From: Auraticoccus cholistanensis
GTDB lineage: Bacteria > Actinomycetota > Actinomycetes > Propionibacteriales > Propionibacteriaceae
DNA: 64,000 nucleotides
Direction of reading: 5' to 3'
NCBI RefSeq assembly: GCF_009742705.1
Contig: NZ_WPCU01000004.1
Coordinates: 481,556 to 545,555, forward strand
The notes beneath the pieces are model-generated. The model made no database searches, had not been told where the DNA came from, and saw nothing but the letters and a program-made list of their open reading frames with translations. Numbering within the stretch: the stretch's first letter is position 1; every line of letters starts with the position of its first letter. The position numbers and the translations under genes were made by a program. Shown piece after piece: positions 21,232 through 30,173 of the stretch.

Positions 21232-21735
21232 TCACCTGTCGCGCTCGAGCAGCTCCTCGTAGAAGCCCACCACGTCGCCGAGGAAGTCCGCGACCACCGC
21301 CTGCTCCTCGGGCGTGCGCCGCTCGACGAGGGCCACCACGCCGTCGATGATCGGGCGCAGCTCCTCGAAGACCCGGGCCACGGACTCGGCGTCGGGGGCC
21401 ACGGTGACCCGACGCCGGTCGTGCGGGTCGCGGCGGCGGTGCGCGTGCCCGGCGGCGCTCAGCCGGTCGATGACGTGCGTGGTGGCGGCGGTGGACATCT
21501 CCATCCGACGGGCCAGCTCGCTGGCGCTCATCGGCCCGTGCAGCAGCAGGTGCTCCACGGCCGCCAGGTCGGTGGGACCGATCCCGAGCGTGCGGGCCAG
21601 CTGGCGCTGCACCTTGTCCGCCAGCACCTGCAGCTCACGGACCCTGGCGGCCACCGGCGGCACCTGCGTCCGGGGCAGCTGCGCGGGCGGGTCGGCGGGC
21701 TCGCTGAGCGGCCCGGGGTTGCTCCGCGGGGACAT
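21232..21735 (-). CDS. MarR family transcriptional regulator
   Basis: A 167-residue winged-helix regulator. The recognition region is MSASELARRMEMSTAATTHVIDRL and the wing AGHAHRRRDPHDRRRVTVAPD, with dimer helices at both ends. Divergently oriented to the MMPL transporter gene across 59 bp that contain a 15-bp perfect palindrome at 21769-21783, its probable operator. Loss of repression would raise the exporter. TAGCAT lies seven bases before the ATG, so the mRNA is probably leaderless. The longer upstream frame would overlap the operator and the transporter. Confidence 0.88.
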   Translation of the reverse strand: MSPRSNPGPLSEPADPPAQLPRTQVPPVAARVRELQVLADKVQRQLARTLGIGPTDLAAVEHLLLHGPMSASELARRMEMSTAATTHVIDRLSAAGHAHRRRDPHDRRRVTVAPDAESVARVFEELRPIIDGVVALVERRTPEEQAVVADFLGDVVGFYEELLERDR

Positions 21736-21742
21736 GTGGGCG

Positions 21743-21748
21743 ATGCTA
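21743..21748 (-). promoter_or_regulatory. -10 box of leaderless MarR gene
   Basis: TAGCAT on the minus strand, seven bases before the ATG. Confidence 0.5.
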
Positions 21749-21768
21749 ACCACTCGAGTAACTAAACG

Positions 21769-21783
21769 ACTTGGTAACCAAGT
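21769..21783. promoter_or_regulatory. Palindromic operator between MarR and MMPL genes
   Basis: ACTTGGTAACCAAGT, a perfect 7-1-7 palindrome, sits 11 bp before the MMPL start and next to its ribosome site. The nearby palindrome ACTCGAGT (21752-21759) may be a second half of the control region. Confidence 0.7.
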
Positions 21784-21794
21784 GAGGTGATCGC

Positions 21795-23819
21795 GTGGCG
21801 GTCCTGGTCGGCACCACGCGGCGTGCCTGGCTGGTCCTGGTGGTGGCGGTGCTGGCGGTGGGGGCGGCCTTCGCGTGGACGCCGCGGGTGGACGACGCGG
21901 CCCTCCCCGGGGCCGGTCTGCCGGCGGAGACGCAGTCGGCCCAGGTGGACGCACTGCTCGAGGAGTTCCCCGGAGCCGACGACAGCGCCGCCCTGCTGGT
22001 GTGGGACCGCGGCGGCGAGCCGCTGGACGACGCCGACCGGCGTGCCGTGGGCGAGCGGGCCGCCGCGCTGGCCGAGGAGTCCACCACGCCGGAGGCGGTG
22101 CGTCCGCAGGTCAGCGAAGACGGCACGGCCGCCCTGGTGGTGGTCCCGGTGGCGGGTGCGGACGTCGACGCCGACCTGGCCGGGCTCGCCGACCGGTTCC
22201 GGGCGCTGGCGGCCGAGGACCTGCCGGCGGGTCTGACCTCGCGGCTGACCGGTCCGGTGGGGTTCTCCGACGACGTCTCCGGGGCCTTCGCCGGCGCCGA
22301 CCTGCGGCTGCTGCTGGTCACCGTCGCCGTCGTGGCGGTGCTGCTCATCATCACCTACCGCAGCCCTCTGCTGTGGCTGGTGCCGCTGCTCGTGGTGGGC
22401 ACCGCCGACGGGCTGGCCCGCGTCGTGGTCGCGCCGGTCGCGGAGGCGGCCGGGCTGCCGGTGGACGCCTCCATCTCCGGGATCCTCTCGGTGCTCGTCT
22501 TCGGGGCCGGGACGAACTACGCCCTGCTGCTGGTGGCCCGCTACCGCGAGGAGCTGCAGCGCGAACCGGACCGCCACGTGGCCATGGCCACCGCCGTGCG
22601 CAGCGCCGGTCCCGCCGTGCTGGCCAGCGGCGGCACGGTGGTGCTGAGCCTGCTGACCCTGCTGCTGGCCTCGCTCGAGGGCAACCGGGCGCTCGGTCTG
22701 GCGTGCGCGCTGGGGGTGGTGCTGGCCATGGCCTCCGCCCTGCTGGTGCTGCCCGCCGCCCTGGTGGTGTGCGGCCGGGGGCTGTTCTGGCCGCTGGTGC
22801 CGCGGGTGCGGGACGACGGCGAGGACGTCCGCCCGGGGCTGTGGCACCGGCTCGGCGAGGGGGTGGCGCGGCGGCCGGCGCTGGTGGCCGTGGTCGCCGT
22901 CTGCGGGGTCGCGGTGCTCGCCCTGGGGCTGGGCAGCTACCGGGTCGGTCTCTCCCAGACCGAGCAGCTGCTCGGCGAGCCGGAGTCCGTGCAGGCTCAG
23001 GCGGTGCTCGACCGCTCCTTCAGCGCCGGGCTGTCCGGCGGCATCGACGTGCTGGTGCCCGCCGACCGGGTCGAGCCGGCGGTGGCCCTGGTCGAGGGCC
23101 TGGACCGGGTCGGGTCCGTCCGCCCGCTCGGTGAGCACGAGGGGCTGGCCCGGCTCAGCGTCACCAGCTCCGAGCCGCCGCAGAGCGAGGGCGCCTTCCA
23201 GCTGGTCCGCGACCTGCGCAGCGGCCTGGCCGCCGAGCCGGGACTGGAGGGGGCGCTGGTCGGCGGCTCCGACGCCACCGCGCTGGACACCCTCGTGGCG
23301 GCCGAGGAGGACCTGGAGCTGGTCGTCCCGCTGATCCTCGGCGTGGTTGCGCTGGTGCTGCTGGTGCTGCTGCGCTCGCTGCTGGCGCCGGTGCTGCTGA
23401 TCGCCAGCGTGCTGGGCACCTTCTTCGCCAGCCTGGGGGCCGGGGCCTGGCTGTTCGAGCACGTCTGGGGCTTCCCGGCGCTGGACGCCAACGTCACCCT
23501 CTACGCCTTCCTGTTCCTCATCGCCCTCGGGGTGGACTACAACATCTTCCTCACCAGCCGGGCCCGCGAGGAGCGCGCGGTGCTGGGCTACCGGGCCGGG
23601 ATGGTGGCCGCCCTGGGCAGCACCGGCGGGGTGATCACCAGCGCGGGGATCCTGCTGGCCGCCGTGTTCGCCGTCCTGGGGGTGCTGCCGGTGGTGGCGC
23701 TGACCCAGATCGGGGTCGTCGTCTGCCTGGGCGTGCTGCTGGACACCCTGGTGGTCCGCACCCTGCTGGTGCCGGCGCTGGCCTTCCTGACCCGCGAGGC
23801 GTTCTGGTGGCCGCGCTGA
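21795..23819 (+). CDS. MMPL family RND transporter
   Basis: A 674-residue membrane transporter of the MMPL branch of RND proteins, which export lipids or drugs using the proton gradient. Architecture: helix 1 (about 10-28), an outer loop domain, a block of five helices containing FGAGTNYALLLVARYREEL, a second outer domain, and a final helix block with the signature GVDYNIFLTSRAREE. The length matches the shorter MMPL proteins without a large cytoplasmic tail. GTG start with GAGGTG five bases upstream. Probably repressed by the divergent MarR regulator through the palindrome at 21769-21783. Substrate unknown. Confidence 0.9.
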   Translation: MAVLVGTTRRAWLVLVVAVLAVGAAFAWTPRVDDAALPGAGLPAETQSAQVDALLEEFPGADDSAALLVWDRGGEPLDDADRRAVGERAAALAEESTTPEAVRPQVSEDGTAALVVVPVAGADVDADLAGLADRFRALAAEDLPAGLTSRLTGPVGFSDDVSGAFAGADLRLLLVTVAVVAVLLIITYRSPLLWLVPLLVVGTADGLARVVVAPVAEAAGLPVDASISGILSVLVFGAGTNYALLLVARYREELQREPDRHVAMATAVRSAGPAVLASGGTVVLSLLTLLLASLEGNRALGLACALGVVLAMASALLVLPAALVVCGRGLFWPLVPRVRDDGEDVRPGLWHRLGEGVARRPALVAVVAVCGVAVLALGLGSYRVGLSQTEQLLGEPESVQAQAVLDRSFSAGLSGGIDVLVPADRVEPAVALVEGLDRVGSVRPLGEHEGLARLSVTSSEPPQSEGAFQLVRDLRSGLAAEPGLEGALVGGSDATALDTLVAAEEDLELVVPLILGVVALVLLVLLRSLLAPVLLIASVLGTFFASLGAGAWLFEHVWGFPALDANVTLYAFLFLIALGVDYNIFLTSRAREERAVLGYRAGMVAALGSTGGVITSAGILLAAVFAVLGVLPVVALTQIGVVVCLGVLLDTLVVRTLLVPALAFLTREAFWWPR

Positions 23820-23850
23820 GCAGGATCTGAGGCCGCGGCCGGGCTGGCCC

Positions 23851-23856
23851 TAGGGT
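23851..23856 (+). promoter_or_regulatory. -10 box of leaderless gene at 23863
   Basis: TAGGGT six bases before the GTG, with no ribosome site. Confidence 0.55.
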
Positions 23857-23862
23857 TGGCGG

Positions 23863-24684
23863 GTGGCCGACGAGGGAGAGCGCTCCGAGCTGGTGCCCGA
23901 CCGCGACGTCCCCGGCGCCTTCGTGGTGGTGACCGGGGAGACCGAGCAGTCCTGGGTGGACCCCGACGACCCCACCCGGCTCGAGTTCGACTACGTGCAG
24001 CGCATCGCCGACGCGCTGGACGCCCACGCCCCGGCCGGCCAGCGGCTGCGGGTGGTCCACGTCGGCGGCGCCGGGATGACGCTGCCCCGCTACGTGGCCC
24101 ACACCCGGCCGAGCTCGCCGCAGATCGTGCTCGAGCCCGACAGCGAGCTGACCCGGCGGGTGCGCGAGCAGCTGCCGCTGGGCCGTCGCAGCGGGATCAA
24201 GGTCCGCGACACCGACGGGCTCAGCGGGATCGCGGCCATGCCGGCCGACTACGCCGACGTGGTGGTGCTGGACGCCTTCGTCGGGGGCCGGGTCCCGTCC
24301 GAGCTCACCACGTCGGAGTTCTTCGCCGACGTGGCGCGGGTGCTGACCGCCGACGGGACGCTGATGGTCAACATCACCGACCAGGCGCCGTTCGACTACG
24401 GCCGCCGGGTGCTGGCCGGGATGGCCGAGCACTTCCCGCAGCTGCTGGTCAGCAGCGAGCCGGCCACCCTCAAGGGACGCCGGCTGGGCAACGTGGTGCT
24501 GCTCGGCTCGGCCCGCCCGCTGCCGGTGGCCGAGCTGACCCGGCGGGCGGCGGGATCGGCCTTTCCCTACCGGCTGGTGGTGGGGGAGGCGCTGCAGAAG
24601 TGGCTGCGCGGCTCACGCCCCTTCACCGTGGCCGACCCCGGCTCCTCACCCGCGCCGGGGCGCGGTCTCACCCACTTCAGCTGA
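23863..24684 (+). CDS. Spermidine synthase-like methyltransferase-fold protein
   Basis: A 273-residue protein with the SpeE/Rossmann methyltransferase fold: RLRVVHVGGAGMTLPRYVA (nucleotide-binding loop), IVLEPDSELTRRVRE, then DYADVVVLDAFVGGRVPSEL. The usual polyamine-synthase Asp after the glycine loop is not in its classical context, so true spermidine synthesis is doubtful. Actinobacterial relatives are annotated as spermidine synthase-like or fused MFS/spermidine synthase. Cytoplasmic, no membrane segments. TAGGGT six bases before the GTG indicates a leaderless mRNA. Its stop overlaps the end of the convergent MFS gene by eight bases. Confidence 0.8.
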   Translation: MADEGERSELVPDRDVPGAFVVVTGETEQSWVDPDDPTRLEFDYVQRIADALDAHAPAGQRLRVVHVGGAGMTLPRYVAHTRPSSPQIVLEPDSELTRRVREQLPLGRRSGIKVRDTDGLSGIAAMPADYADVVVLDAFVGGRVPSELTTSEFFADVARVLTADGTLMVNITDQAPFDYGRRVLAGMAEHFPQLLVSSEPATLKGRRLGNVVLLGSARPLPVAELTRRAAGSAFPYRLVVGEALQKWLRGSRPFTVADPGSSPAPGRGLTHFS

Positions 24685-25924
24685 CCGCGGTCCGGGACGC
24701 GCGCGCCCGGCGACGACGGGCGGCGAGGGCCATCGCGACCAGCCCGGCCGCGGTGACCACGCACAGCGCCGCGGGGATCGTGAACACGCCGGGGACGCCG
24801 AACCAGCCGACCCCCACCGCCCCGACCACCCCGCCGATGCCGGCGGCGAAGCGGAGCGCGGAGAAGTACAGCGAGGAGGCCATGCCGATGCCCTGCGGGT
24901 AGAGGTCCTGGGCCACCGTGATGCCGATCCCTCCCAGCGCGGCCCACATGATCGCGTGCAGCACGGTCGCCGCGACGAGCACCAGCTCGCTGTCGGCGAC
25001 GGCGAAGCCCAGGTTGGCCCCGACCCCCAGCAGCACGCACACCACCACCACCCGCTGGGCGCCGTACCGGTCGGCCAGCACGCCGGCCAGCGGGATGAAC
25101 ACGACCATGGCCAGCGACTGGGTCGAGATCACCGCCCCGCGGAGCCAGTCGGGGGTGCCCAGCTGCAGCTCCATGTAGATCGGCAGGTAGGCCAGCCGGA
25201 TGGTGTCCCCGCACATCGCCAGCACGCCGAGGCCGAGGAAGGTCAGCAGCGGGGCCAGACCGGCGGAGGAGCCGCCGCGTCCCCGCGAGCTGCCGCGCGC
25301 CTGCTCGGGCACCGCCCGCGGCACCCGCTGGCGCACCAGCGGCACCACCTGCACCAGCGTGCAGAGACCGGCCGCCACCAGGGTCAGCCGGAGCCCGACC
25401 AGGCCGCCGAGGACGCTGCCGACCAGCGGGCCGCTCATGAACCCGAGGCTGAAGCCGAGCCGCACCGTGGACATCACCCGGTTGTCCGCCCCGGTGGGCA
25501 CGTGGGTCAGCTGGTCGCGCACGGCGGCGAAGACGAGGGAACCCGTCGCCGCCGCGAACCCCAGCACCGTCAGGTTGACCACGAAGGCCATCCACACCTG
25601 CGTGGACAGCGCCATCACCACCCAGCCGAGCAGACCCACCACCGCCCCGACCCGGAACAGCGTCAGCCGGTCGGTGAGCCGGTCCGACCAGCGGCCGACG
25701 ACGAAGCCGAGCACCGGGGCGGCCAGGTTGGTGAGGAAGAACAGCCCCGCCACCGGCAGCGACGCGTGCAGGTCCTGCACCAGGAACAGCGACAGCTGCG
25801 GCAGCGCCACCGACATCCCCAGCCCGGCGAAGAAGAGGCTGACCAGCGCCCGCCGGTACAGCCCCGGGCCCATCACCAGCGACAGCGCCGACCGCGACTC
25901 GGTGGCGACCGCGGGCTGGGGCAT
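24677..25924 (-). CDS. MFS transporter, SetA-like sugar efflux type
   Basis: A 415-residue, 12-helix major facilitator. Motif A-like sequences are GRWSDRLTDRLTLFRVG (between helices 2 and 3) and GVLADRYGAQRVVVV (helices 8 and 9). The overall pattern resembles the SetA/SetB sugar efflux group, but substrate assignment by eye is uncertain. The ATG (MPQPAVATES) is chosen because TACGGT lies six bases upstream, with GAGGAC in between also able to act as a ribosome site. The region upstream of it codes for the neighbouring hydrolase on the other strand. Tail-to-tail overlap of eight bases with the spermidine-synthase-like gene. Confidence 0.85.
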   Translation of the reverse strand: MPQPAVATESRSALSLVMGPGLYRRALVSLFFAGLGMSVALPQLSLFLVQDLHASLPVAGLFFLTNLAAPVLGFVVGRWSDRLTDRLTLFRVGAVVGLLGWVVMALSTQVWMAFVVNLTVLGFAAATGSLVFAAVRDQLTHVPTGADNRVMSTVRLGFSLGFMSGPLVGSVLGGLVGLRLTLVAAGLCTLVQVVPLVRQRVPRAVPEQARGSSRGRGGSSAGLAPLLTFLGLGVLAMCGDTIRLAYLPIYMELQLGTPDWLRGAVISTQSLAMVVFIPLAGVLADRYGAQRVVVVCVLLGVGANLGFAVADSELVLVAATVLHAIMWAALGGIGITVAQDLYPQGIGMASSLYFSALRFAAGIGGVVGAVGVGWFGVPGVFTIPAALCVVTAAGLVAMALAARRRRARASRTAVS

Positions 25925-25930
25925 GTCCTC

Positions 25931-25936
25931 ACCGTA
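25931..25936 (-). promoter_or_regulatory. -10 box of the SetA-like MFS gene
   Basis: TACGGT on the minus strand, six bases before the ATG. Confidence 0.5.
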
Positions 25937-25976
25937 GACCGCCGCTCCGGCGGCCCTGCACTGGCACAGTGGCCCC

Positions 25977-26786
25977 GTGACGACCACCACCCTGCCCGAG
26001 CTCACCCCGGACGCCCGCTGGTCGGTGTGCCTCCGCGACGCCGCCACCTCGACCGTGCTGGCGGCCCGGGACCCCGGTCGGGTGCTGCGCACGGCCAGCG
26101 TGGGCAAGGTCTTCCTGCTGGCCGAGGTGGCCCGCCAGGTCGAGACCGGCGAGCTCGACCCGGCCGAGCGGCTGGCGCGCGAGCCCGAGGAGTGGGTGGC
26201 CGACTCCGGGCTGTGGTACCTGCTGGACGAGCCGGCGCTGGGGGTGCTCGACCTGTGCCGGCTGGTCGGGGCGTTCAGCGACAACCTGGCCACCAACGTG
26301 CTGCTGCGCCGCGTCGGCGTGCCGGCCGTCACCGCGACCACGAGGGCCCTGGGCTGCCGCGACTCGGCCCTGCTGGACCGGGTCCGCGACGACCGCGGTC
26401 CGCAGCACCCGCCCACGCTGTCGCGCGGCAGCGCCGCCGAGCTGTCGGAGGTGATGGCCCGCCTGCACCGCGACGAGCTCGTCTCCGCGCCGGTGAGCGC
26501 CCGGGTGCGACGCTGGCTGGCCGCCAACGCCGACCTGTCGATGACCGCGTCGGCGTTCGGGCTCGACCCGCTGGCCCACGCCGACCCCGACCGGGGCACC
26601 ACCCTGGTGAACAAGACCGGCACCATCTCCACCGTCCGGGCCGACGTCGGCCTGGTGCAGGGCCCGGCCGGGGCGCTCGGCTACGCCGTGCTGGCGGAGT
26701 GGGCCGAGGGCACCGACGCCCGTGACGACGTGCTGGCCGGCATGCGGGCGGTGGGGGAGGTGCTCCGCGCCGCGGTCGCCGGCTGA
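25977..26786 (+). CDS. Class A beta-lactamase-like serine hydrolase
   Basis: A 269-residue protein with the three motifs of the serine beta-lactamase/penicillin-binding fold: S41-V-G-K44 (nucleophile and Lys), S101-D-N103 and K213-T-G215. No signal peptide or lipobox is present, so it appears cytoplasmic, unlike true beta-lactamases, and it lacks an obvious class A ExxxN omega-loop. It may hydrolyse an ester or amide inside the cell. Whether it confers resistance cannot be told. CACAGT stands six bases before the GTG as a possible leaderless promoter. Divergent from the MFS gene and convergent with the M20 peptidase. Confidence 0.78.
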   Translation: MTTTTLPELTPDARWSVCLRDAATSTVLAARDPGRVLRTASVGKVFLLAEVARQVETGELDPAERLAREPEEWVADSGLWYLLDEPALGVLDLCRLVGAFSDNLATNVLLRRVGVPAVTATTRALGCRDSALLDRVRDDRGPQHPPTLSRGSAAELSEVMARLHRDELVSAPVSARVRRWLAANADLSMTASAFGLDPLAHADPDRGTTLVNKTGTISTVRADVGLVQGPAGALGYAVLAEWAEGTDARDDVLAGMRAVGEVLRAAVAG

Positions 26787-26814
26787 GGGCGCACCGCCGG
26801 GGGGAGGGGACCGT

Positions 26815-28170
26815 TCAGACGGTGTCGAGGAAGCGGGTCAGGATCCGCAGGCCGCCGCGCAGCGAGGCCACCGGGACCCGCTCGTCCACCCCGTGCACCC
26901 CGGCCACGGTGCGCCCTGCCGGGTCCGGGGTGAGCGGCGCGAAGCCGTAGCAGGCGATCCCCAGCCCGCTGAACGCCTTGGCGTCGGTGCCCCCGCCCAG
27001 GCAGGCCGGGACGACCACCGCGTCGGGCACCTCGGCGCGGACCGCCGCCGCGGCGGCGGCGAACCAGGGGCTGTCCACGGGGGCCTCCACGGGCGGGTTG
27101 AAGACGCTGTGGTGCACCTCGACCCGGTCGCCGAGCAAGTCGGGCAGCCGGGCCAGCAGCTGCTCCTGGTAGCCGGGCGGGCAGCGCACGTCCACCTCGG
27201 CGGTGGCGCTGCCGGGGATGACGTTGACCTTGTAGCCGGCGCCGACCACGGTCGGCGTGGTGGAGGCCCGGACGGTGAACCGGGCGACCTCCGCCGCCCC
27301 GGCCAGGTCGGCCACCGCCCGCTCGACCCCGGCCTCGTCGGACAGGTCGACCTCGTGGCCCAGCGCCGCGGCGGTCTGCTCGAGCTGGGCCCGCACCAGG
27401 TCGGAGAGGTGCACCGGCCAGCGGTGGTGCCCCAGCCGGTGCAGCGCGTCGACCAGGGTCAGCACCGGGTTGTCGTCGTGCGGACGCGACCCGTGCCCGG
27501 AGGTGCCCGTCGCGGTCAGCCGCAGGTGCATCGTGCCCCGCTCGCCGGCGGCGACCCGGGCCAGCCGGACCGGGCGGCCGTCCCGGGAGGTGTGCTCCTC
27601 CACGGTCCCGCCCGACTCGCCGACGGCCGCCGCCACGCCGGCGAACAGCCCGGGGTGCTCGTCCACCAGCCACTGCGCCCCGTAGGCGCCGTCGGTCTCC
27701 TCGTCGGCCACGAAGGCCACCACCACGTCGCGGCGGGGGCGGCGGCCGCTGCGGCCCCACTCCAGCAGCACGGCCAGGGTCATGGCGCACATGTCCTTCA
27801 TGTCCACCGCGCCGCGGCCCCAGACCCAGCCGTCGCGCTCCACGCCGGCGAACGGCGGGACGCTCCACTGCTCCGGCTCGGCCGGCACCACGTCGAGGTG
27901 GGCGTGCACCAGCAGCGCGGGCAGCCCGCGGTCCGCCCCGGGGACGCGGACCACCACGTTGGCCCGGTGCGGCGCGTCGGGGCGCGCCAGCAGCACCGGC
28001 TCCCAGCCGGCCTCGGTCAGCAGCCCGGCCACCCAGCGGGCCGCCTCGAGCTCGCCCTCGGCGTCCCCGGGAGCGCGGTTGGTGGTGTCGAAGGTGATCA
28101 GCCGGCGGAGCAGGCCGACCACGTCGGCCTCGGCGCCCGACGGGGAAGGGGGGATCGTTGCGGAACACAT
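26815..28170 (-). CDS. M20 family metallopeptidase
   Basis: A 451-residue dizinc peptidase of the ArgE/DapE/ACY1 group. The metal ligands are visible as LLVHAHLDVVP (His, with the catalytic Asp two residues on), GAVDMKDM (bridging Asp) and VADEETDG (general base Glu and ligand Glu), with a C-terminal HGVDERV His ligand. A dimerisation domain is inserted in mid-sequence (RLTATGTSGHGSRPHDDNPV). Cytoplasmic. It probably cleaves N-acyl amino acids or small peptides, which fits the divergent peptide ABC transporter operon. The ATG (MCSATIPP) is my choice. A GTG 45 bp upstream is possible, and neither has a good ribosome site. Confidence 0.88.
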   Translation of the reverse strand: MCSATIPPSPSGAEADVVGLLRRLITFDTTNRAPGDAEGELEAARWVAGLLTEAGWEPVLLARPDAPHRANVVVRVPGADRGLPALLVHAHLDVVPAEPEQWSVPPFAGVERDGWVWGRGAVDMKDMCAMTLAVLLEWGRSGRRPRRDVVVAFVADEETDGAYGAQWLVDEHPGLFAGVAAAVGESGGTVEEHTSRDGRPVRLARVAAGERGTMHLRLTATGTSGHGSRPHDDNPVLTLVDALHRLGHHRWPVHLSDLVRAQLEQTAAALGHEVDLSDEAGVERAVADLAGAAEVARFTVRASTTPTVVGAGYKVNVIPGSATAEVDVRCPPGYQEQLLARLPDLLGDRVEVHHSVFNPPVEAPVDSPWFAAAAAAVRAEVPDAVVVPACLGGGTDAKAFSGLGIACYGFAPLTPDPAGRTVAGVHGVDERVPVASLRGGLRILTRFLDTV

Positions 28171-28240
28171 GTCGCTGGCCACCCTGTCGCACACCGGCAC
28201 GGCAGGCCAGCGCACGGGACCGGCGGTGAGACGCTGGTTA

Positions 28241-28259
28241 AGGATCGGTTACGTATCCT
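28241..28259. promoter_or_regulatory. Inverted repeat in the M20/ABC operon intergenic region
   Basis: AGGAT-N9-ATCCT, whose right arm overlaps a plus-strand -10-like TATCCT (28254-28259). A consensus TTGACA lies downstream at 28270-28275 without a clear -10. It is a possible operator for the divergent peptidase and transporter genes. Confidence 0.35.
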
Positions 28260-28340
28260 GCCCCGACCGTTGACACCGCGGCGGGCGGGCTGGTTGGTTC
28301 GACCCACCCCCTGCCGCGCCCTGCACCGGAACGAGGAACC

Positions 28341-30173
28341 ATGTCCCGCACCCCCTCCACGCCCCGCTGGCGGCGCGCCGCCGCGGTCTGCGTGGCCGCC
28401 CTGCTCTCGGTGGGCACGCTGTCCCTGGGCACCGCCCGTCCCTCCGCCGCGGAGGTGGCCGGGGAGAACGTCAAGGTGGCCCTGACCAGCGACATCGACA
28501 CCTTCAACCCGTTCCTGGCCATCCTGGCCACCAGCACGGGGATCCTGCGCTTCCAGTACGAGCCGCTGGTGGCCTGGGGCACCGACAACGAGCCGGTGCC
28601 CGGGCTCGCCTCGGAGTGGTCGGCCACCCCCGACGCCACCACCTGGACCTTCACCATCCCCGAGGACCGGCTGTGGTCCGACGGCCAGCCCATCACCGCC
28701 GAGGACGTGGTCTGGACCTTCGAGCAGATCCAGCAGAACGAGGCGCTGCAGGCGGCCAACGGCGGGCTGGTCGAGAACGTCGAGGCGATCACCGCCCCGG
28801 ACCCGCAGACGGTGGAGATCCAGCTGGCCTCGCCGCAGGCGTCCAACCCGGGGGCCGAGGTGCCGGTCGTGCCCAAGCACGTCTGGCAGGACGTCGACCC
28901 GGCCGAGTACGCCAACGACACCGACACCGTCGGCTCCGGGCCGTTCACCATCGCCTCCTACACCAGCGGCCAGAGCGTCGAGCTCAAGGCCAACCCGCAC
29001 TTCTGGCGGGGGGCGCCCAAGGTGCCCGGGCTGACCTACGTGGTCTACCGCAACACCGACGCCGCCGTGCAGGGGCTGCGCACCGGCGAGATCGACGTGC
29101 TGAGCGGGCTCACCCCGGCGCAGTTCCAGTCGCTGGAGGGCCAGCCGGGCATCACCACCAGCTCCGGCGCCGGGCGCCGCTACACCGCGATGGCCATCAA
29201 CCCCGGGGCGCTCGACAAGGACGGCAACCCCCTCGGCGACGGCCACCCGGCGCTGCAGGACCCGGTGCTGCGCACGGCGATCTTCACCGCGATCGACAAG
29301 AACCAGCTGCTGGAGACCGTGCTGCAGGGTCTCGGCGAGCCCGGCAAGACCGAGATGCCGACCGTCTACCCGATGTACCACGGCTTCGCCCCCGGCACCG
29401 AGGAGGTCACCTTCGACCCGGCGGCGGCCAACGCGATGCTCGACGAGGCCGGCTACGAGCGCGGCCCCGACGGCATCCGCCTGGACGAGGACGGCGAGCC
29501 GCTGCGGTTCCGCCTGATGGGCCGCAACAGCGACCCCACCCACCAGCAGATGGCCGACTTCATCCAGCCCTGGCTGGCCGACATCGGCATCGACGTCGAG
29601 GTGTCCATGGTCACCCCGAACCAGGTGAACGACGACTCCACCCTGGGCCGCTACGACCTGTACTTCACGGGCTGGGGGATCGGGCCGGACCCGGACTTCC
29701 AGCTCTCGATCAACACCTGCGCCTCGCGCCCGGCCGCCGACGGCTCCGGGGCCACCAGCGAGAACAACTGGTGCAGCCCCGAGTTCGACGAGCTCTACGC
29801 CGCCCAGCACGCCGAGCTGGACCCGCAGCGTCGCGCCGAGCTGGTCAAGGAGGCCTTCTCGGTGCTCTACGAGGCCTCGGTGAACAACCCGATCTGGTAC
29901 GCCGACACCCTCGAGGCCTACCGCAGCGACCGCTTCACCGGCTTCACCAAGCAGCCCGAGGAGACCGGCGTCATCACCGGCCAGAACGGCTACTGGGGGC
30001 TGTACACCGCCGAGCCGGTGGCCACCGCCGAGGGCGGTGCGGCGGCCGGCGGGGAGCCGGGCGGGCTGCCCGCCGGCGCCTGGGTCGGCATCGCGGCCGC
30101 GGTGGTGGTCGTCGGCGCCCTGGCCGTCTACCTGGTCAGCCGTCGACGCGGCGCCGCCGACGAGCGCGAGTGA
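28341..30173 (+). CDS. ABC transporter substrate-binding protein, family 5, with C-terminal anchor
   Basis: A 610-residue peptide/nickel-type (SBP_bac_5) binding protein. An N-terminal signal peptide (Arg-rich start, hydrophobic core about 13-30) should be cleaved near ARPSAA, residue 37, and there is no lipobox Cys. The family landmarks EPLVAWGTDNEPVPGLASEW and LWSDGQPITAEDVVWTFEQI are present. Unusually, the protein ends in a membrane helix (about 577-600) followed by SRRRG, so it is held by its C-terminus instead of a lipid. First gene of a six-gene operon with two permeases, a fused ATPase, an LD-carboxypeptidase and a SIS protein. Start ATG with GAGGAA. Confidence 0.92.
   Translation: MSRTPSTPRWRRAAAVCVAALLSVGTLSLGTARPSAAEVAGENVKVALTSDIDTFNPFLAILATSTGILRFQYEPLVAWGTDNEPVPGLASEWSATPDATTWTFTIPEDRLWSDGQPITAEDVVWTFEQIQQNEALQAANGGLVENVEAITAPDPQTVEIQLASPQASNPGAEVPVVPKHVWQDVDPAEYANDTDTVGSGPFTIASYTSGQSVELKANPHFWRGAPKVPGLTYVVYRNTDAAVQGLRTGEIDVLSGLTPAQFQSLEGQPGITTSSGAGRRYTAMAINPGALDKDGNPLGDGHPALQDPVLRTAIFTAIDKNQLLETVLQGLGEPGKTEMPTVYPMYHGFAPGTEEVTFDPAAANAMLDEAGYERGPDGIRLDEDGEPLRFRLMGRNSDPTHQQMADFIQPWLADIGIDVEVSMVTPNQVNDDSTLGRYDLYFTGWGIGPDPDFQLSINTCASRPAADGSGATSENNWCSPEFDELYAAQHAELDPQRRAELVKEAFSVLYEASVNNPIWYADTLEAYRSDRFTGFTKQPEETGVITGQNGYWGLYTAEPVATAEGGAAAGGEPGGLPAGAWVGIAAAVVVVGALAVYLVSRRRGAADERE

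Noticed and set aside
30050..30173. LPxTG-type sorting signal on the binding protein
   Set aside because: LPAGA before the C-terminal helix lacks the Thr-Gly of a sortase site, so a plain membrane anchor is more likely even though a sortase gene is in the window.
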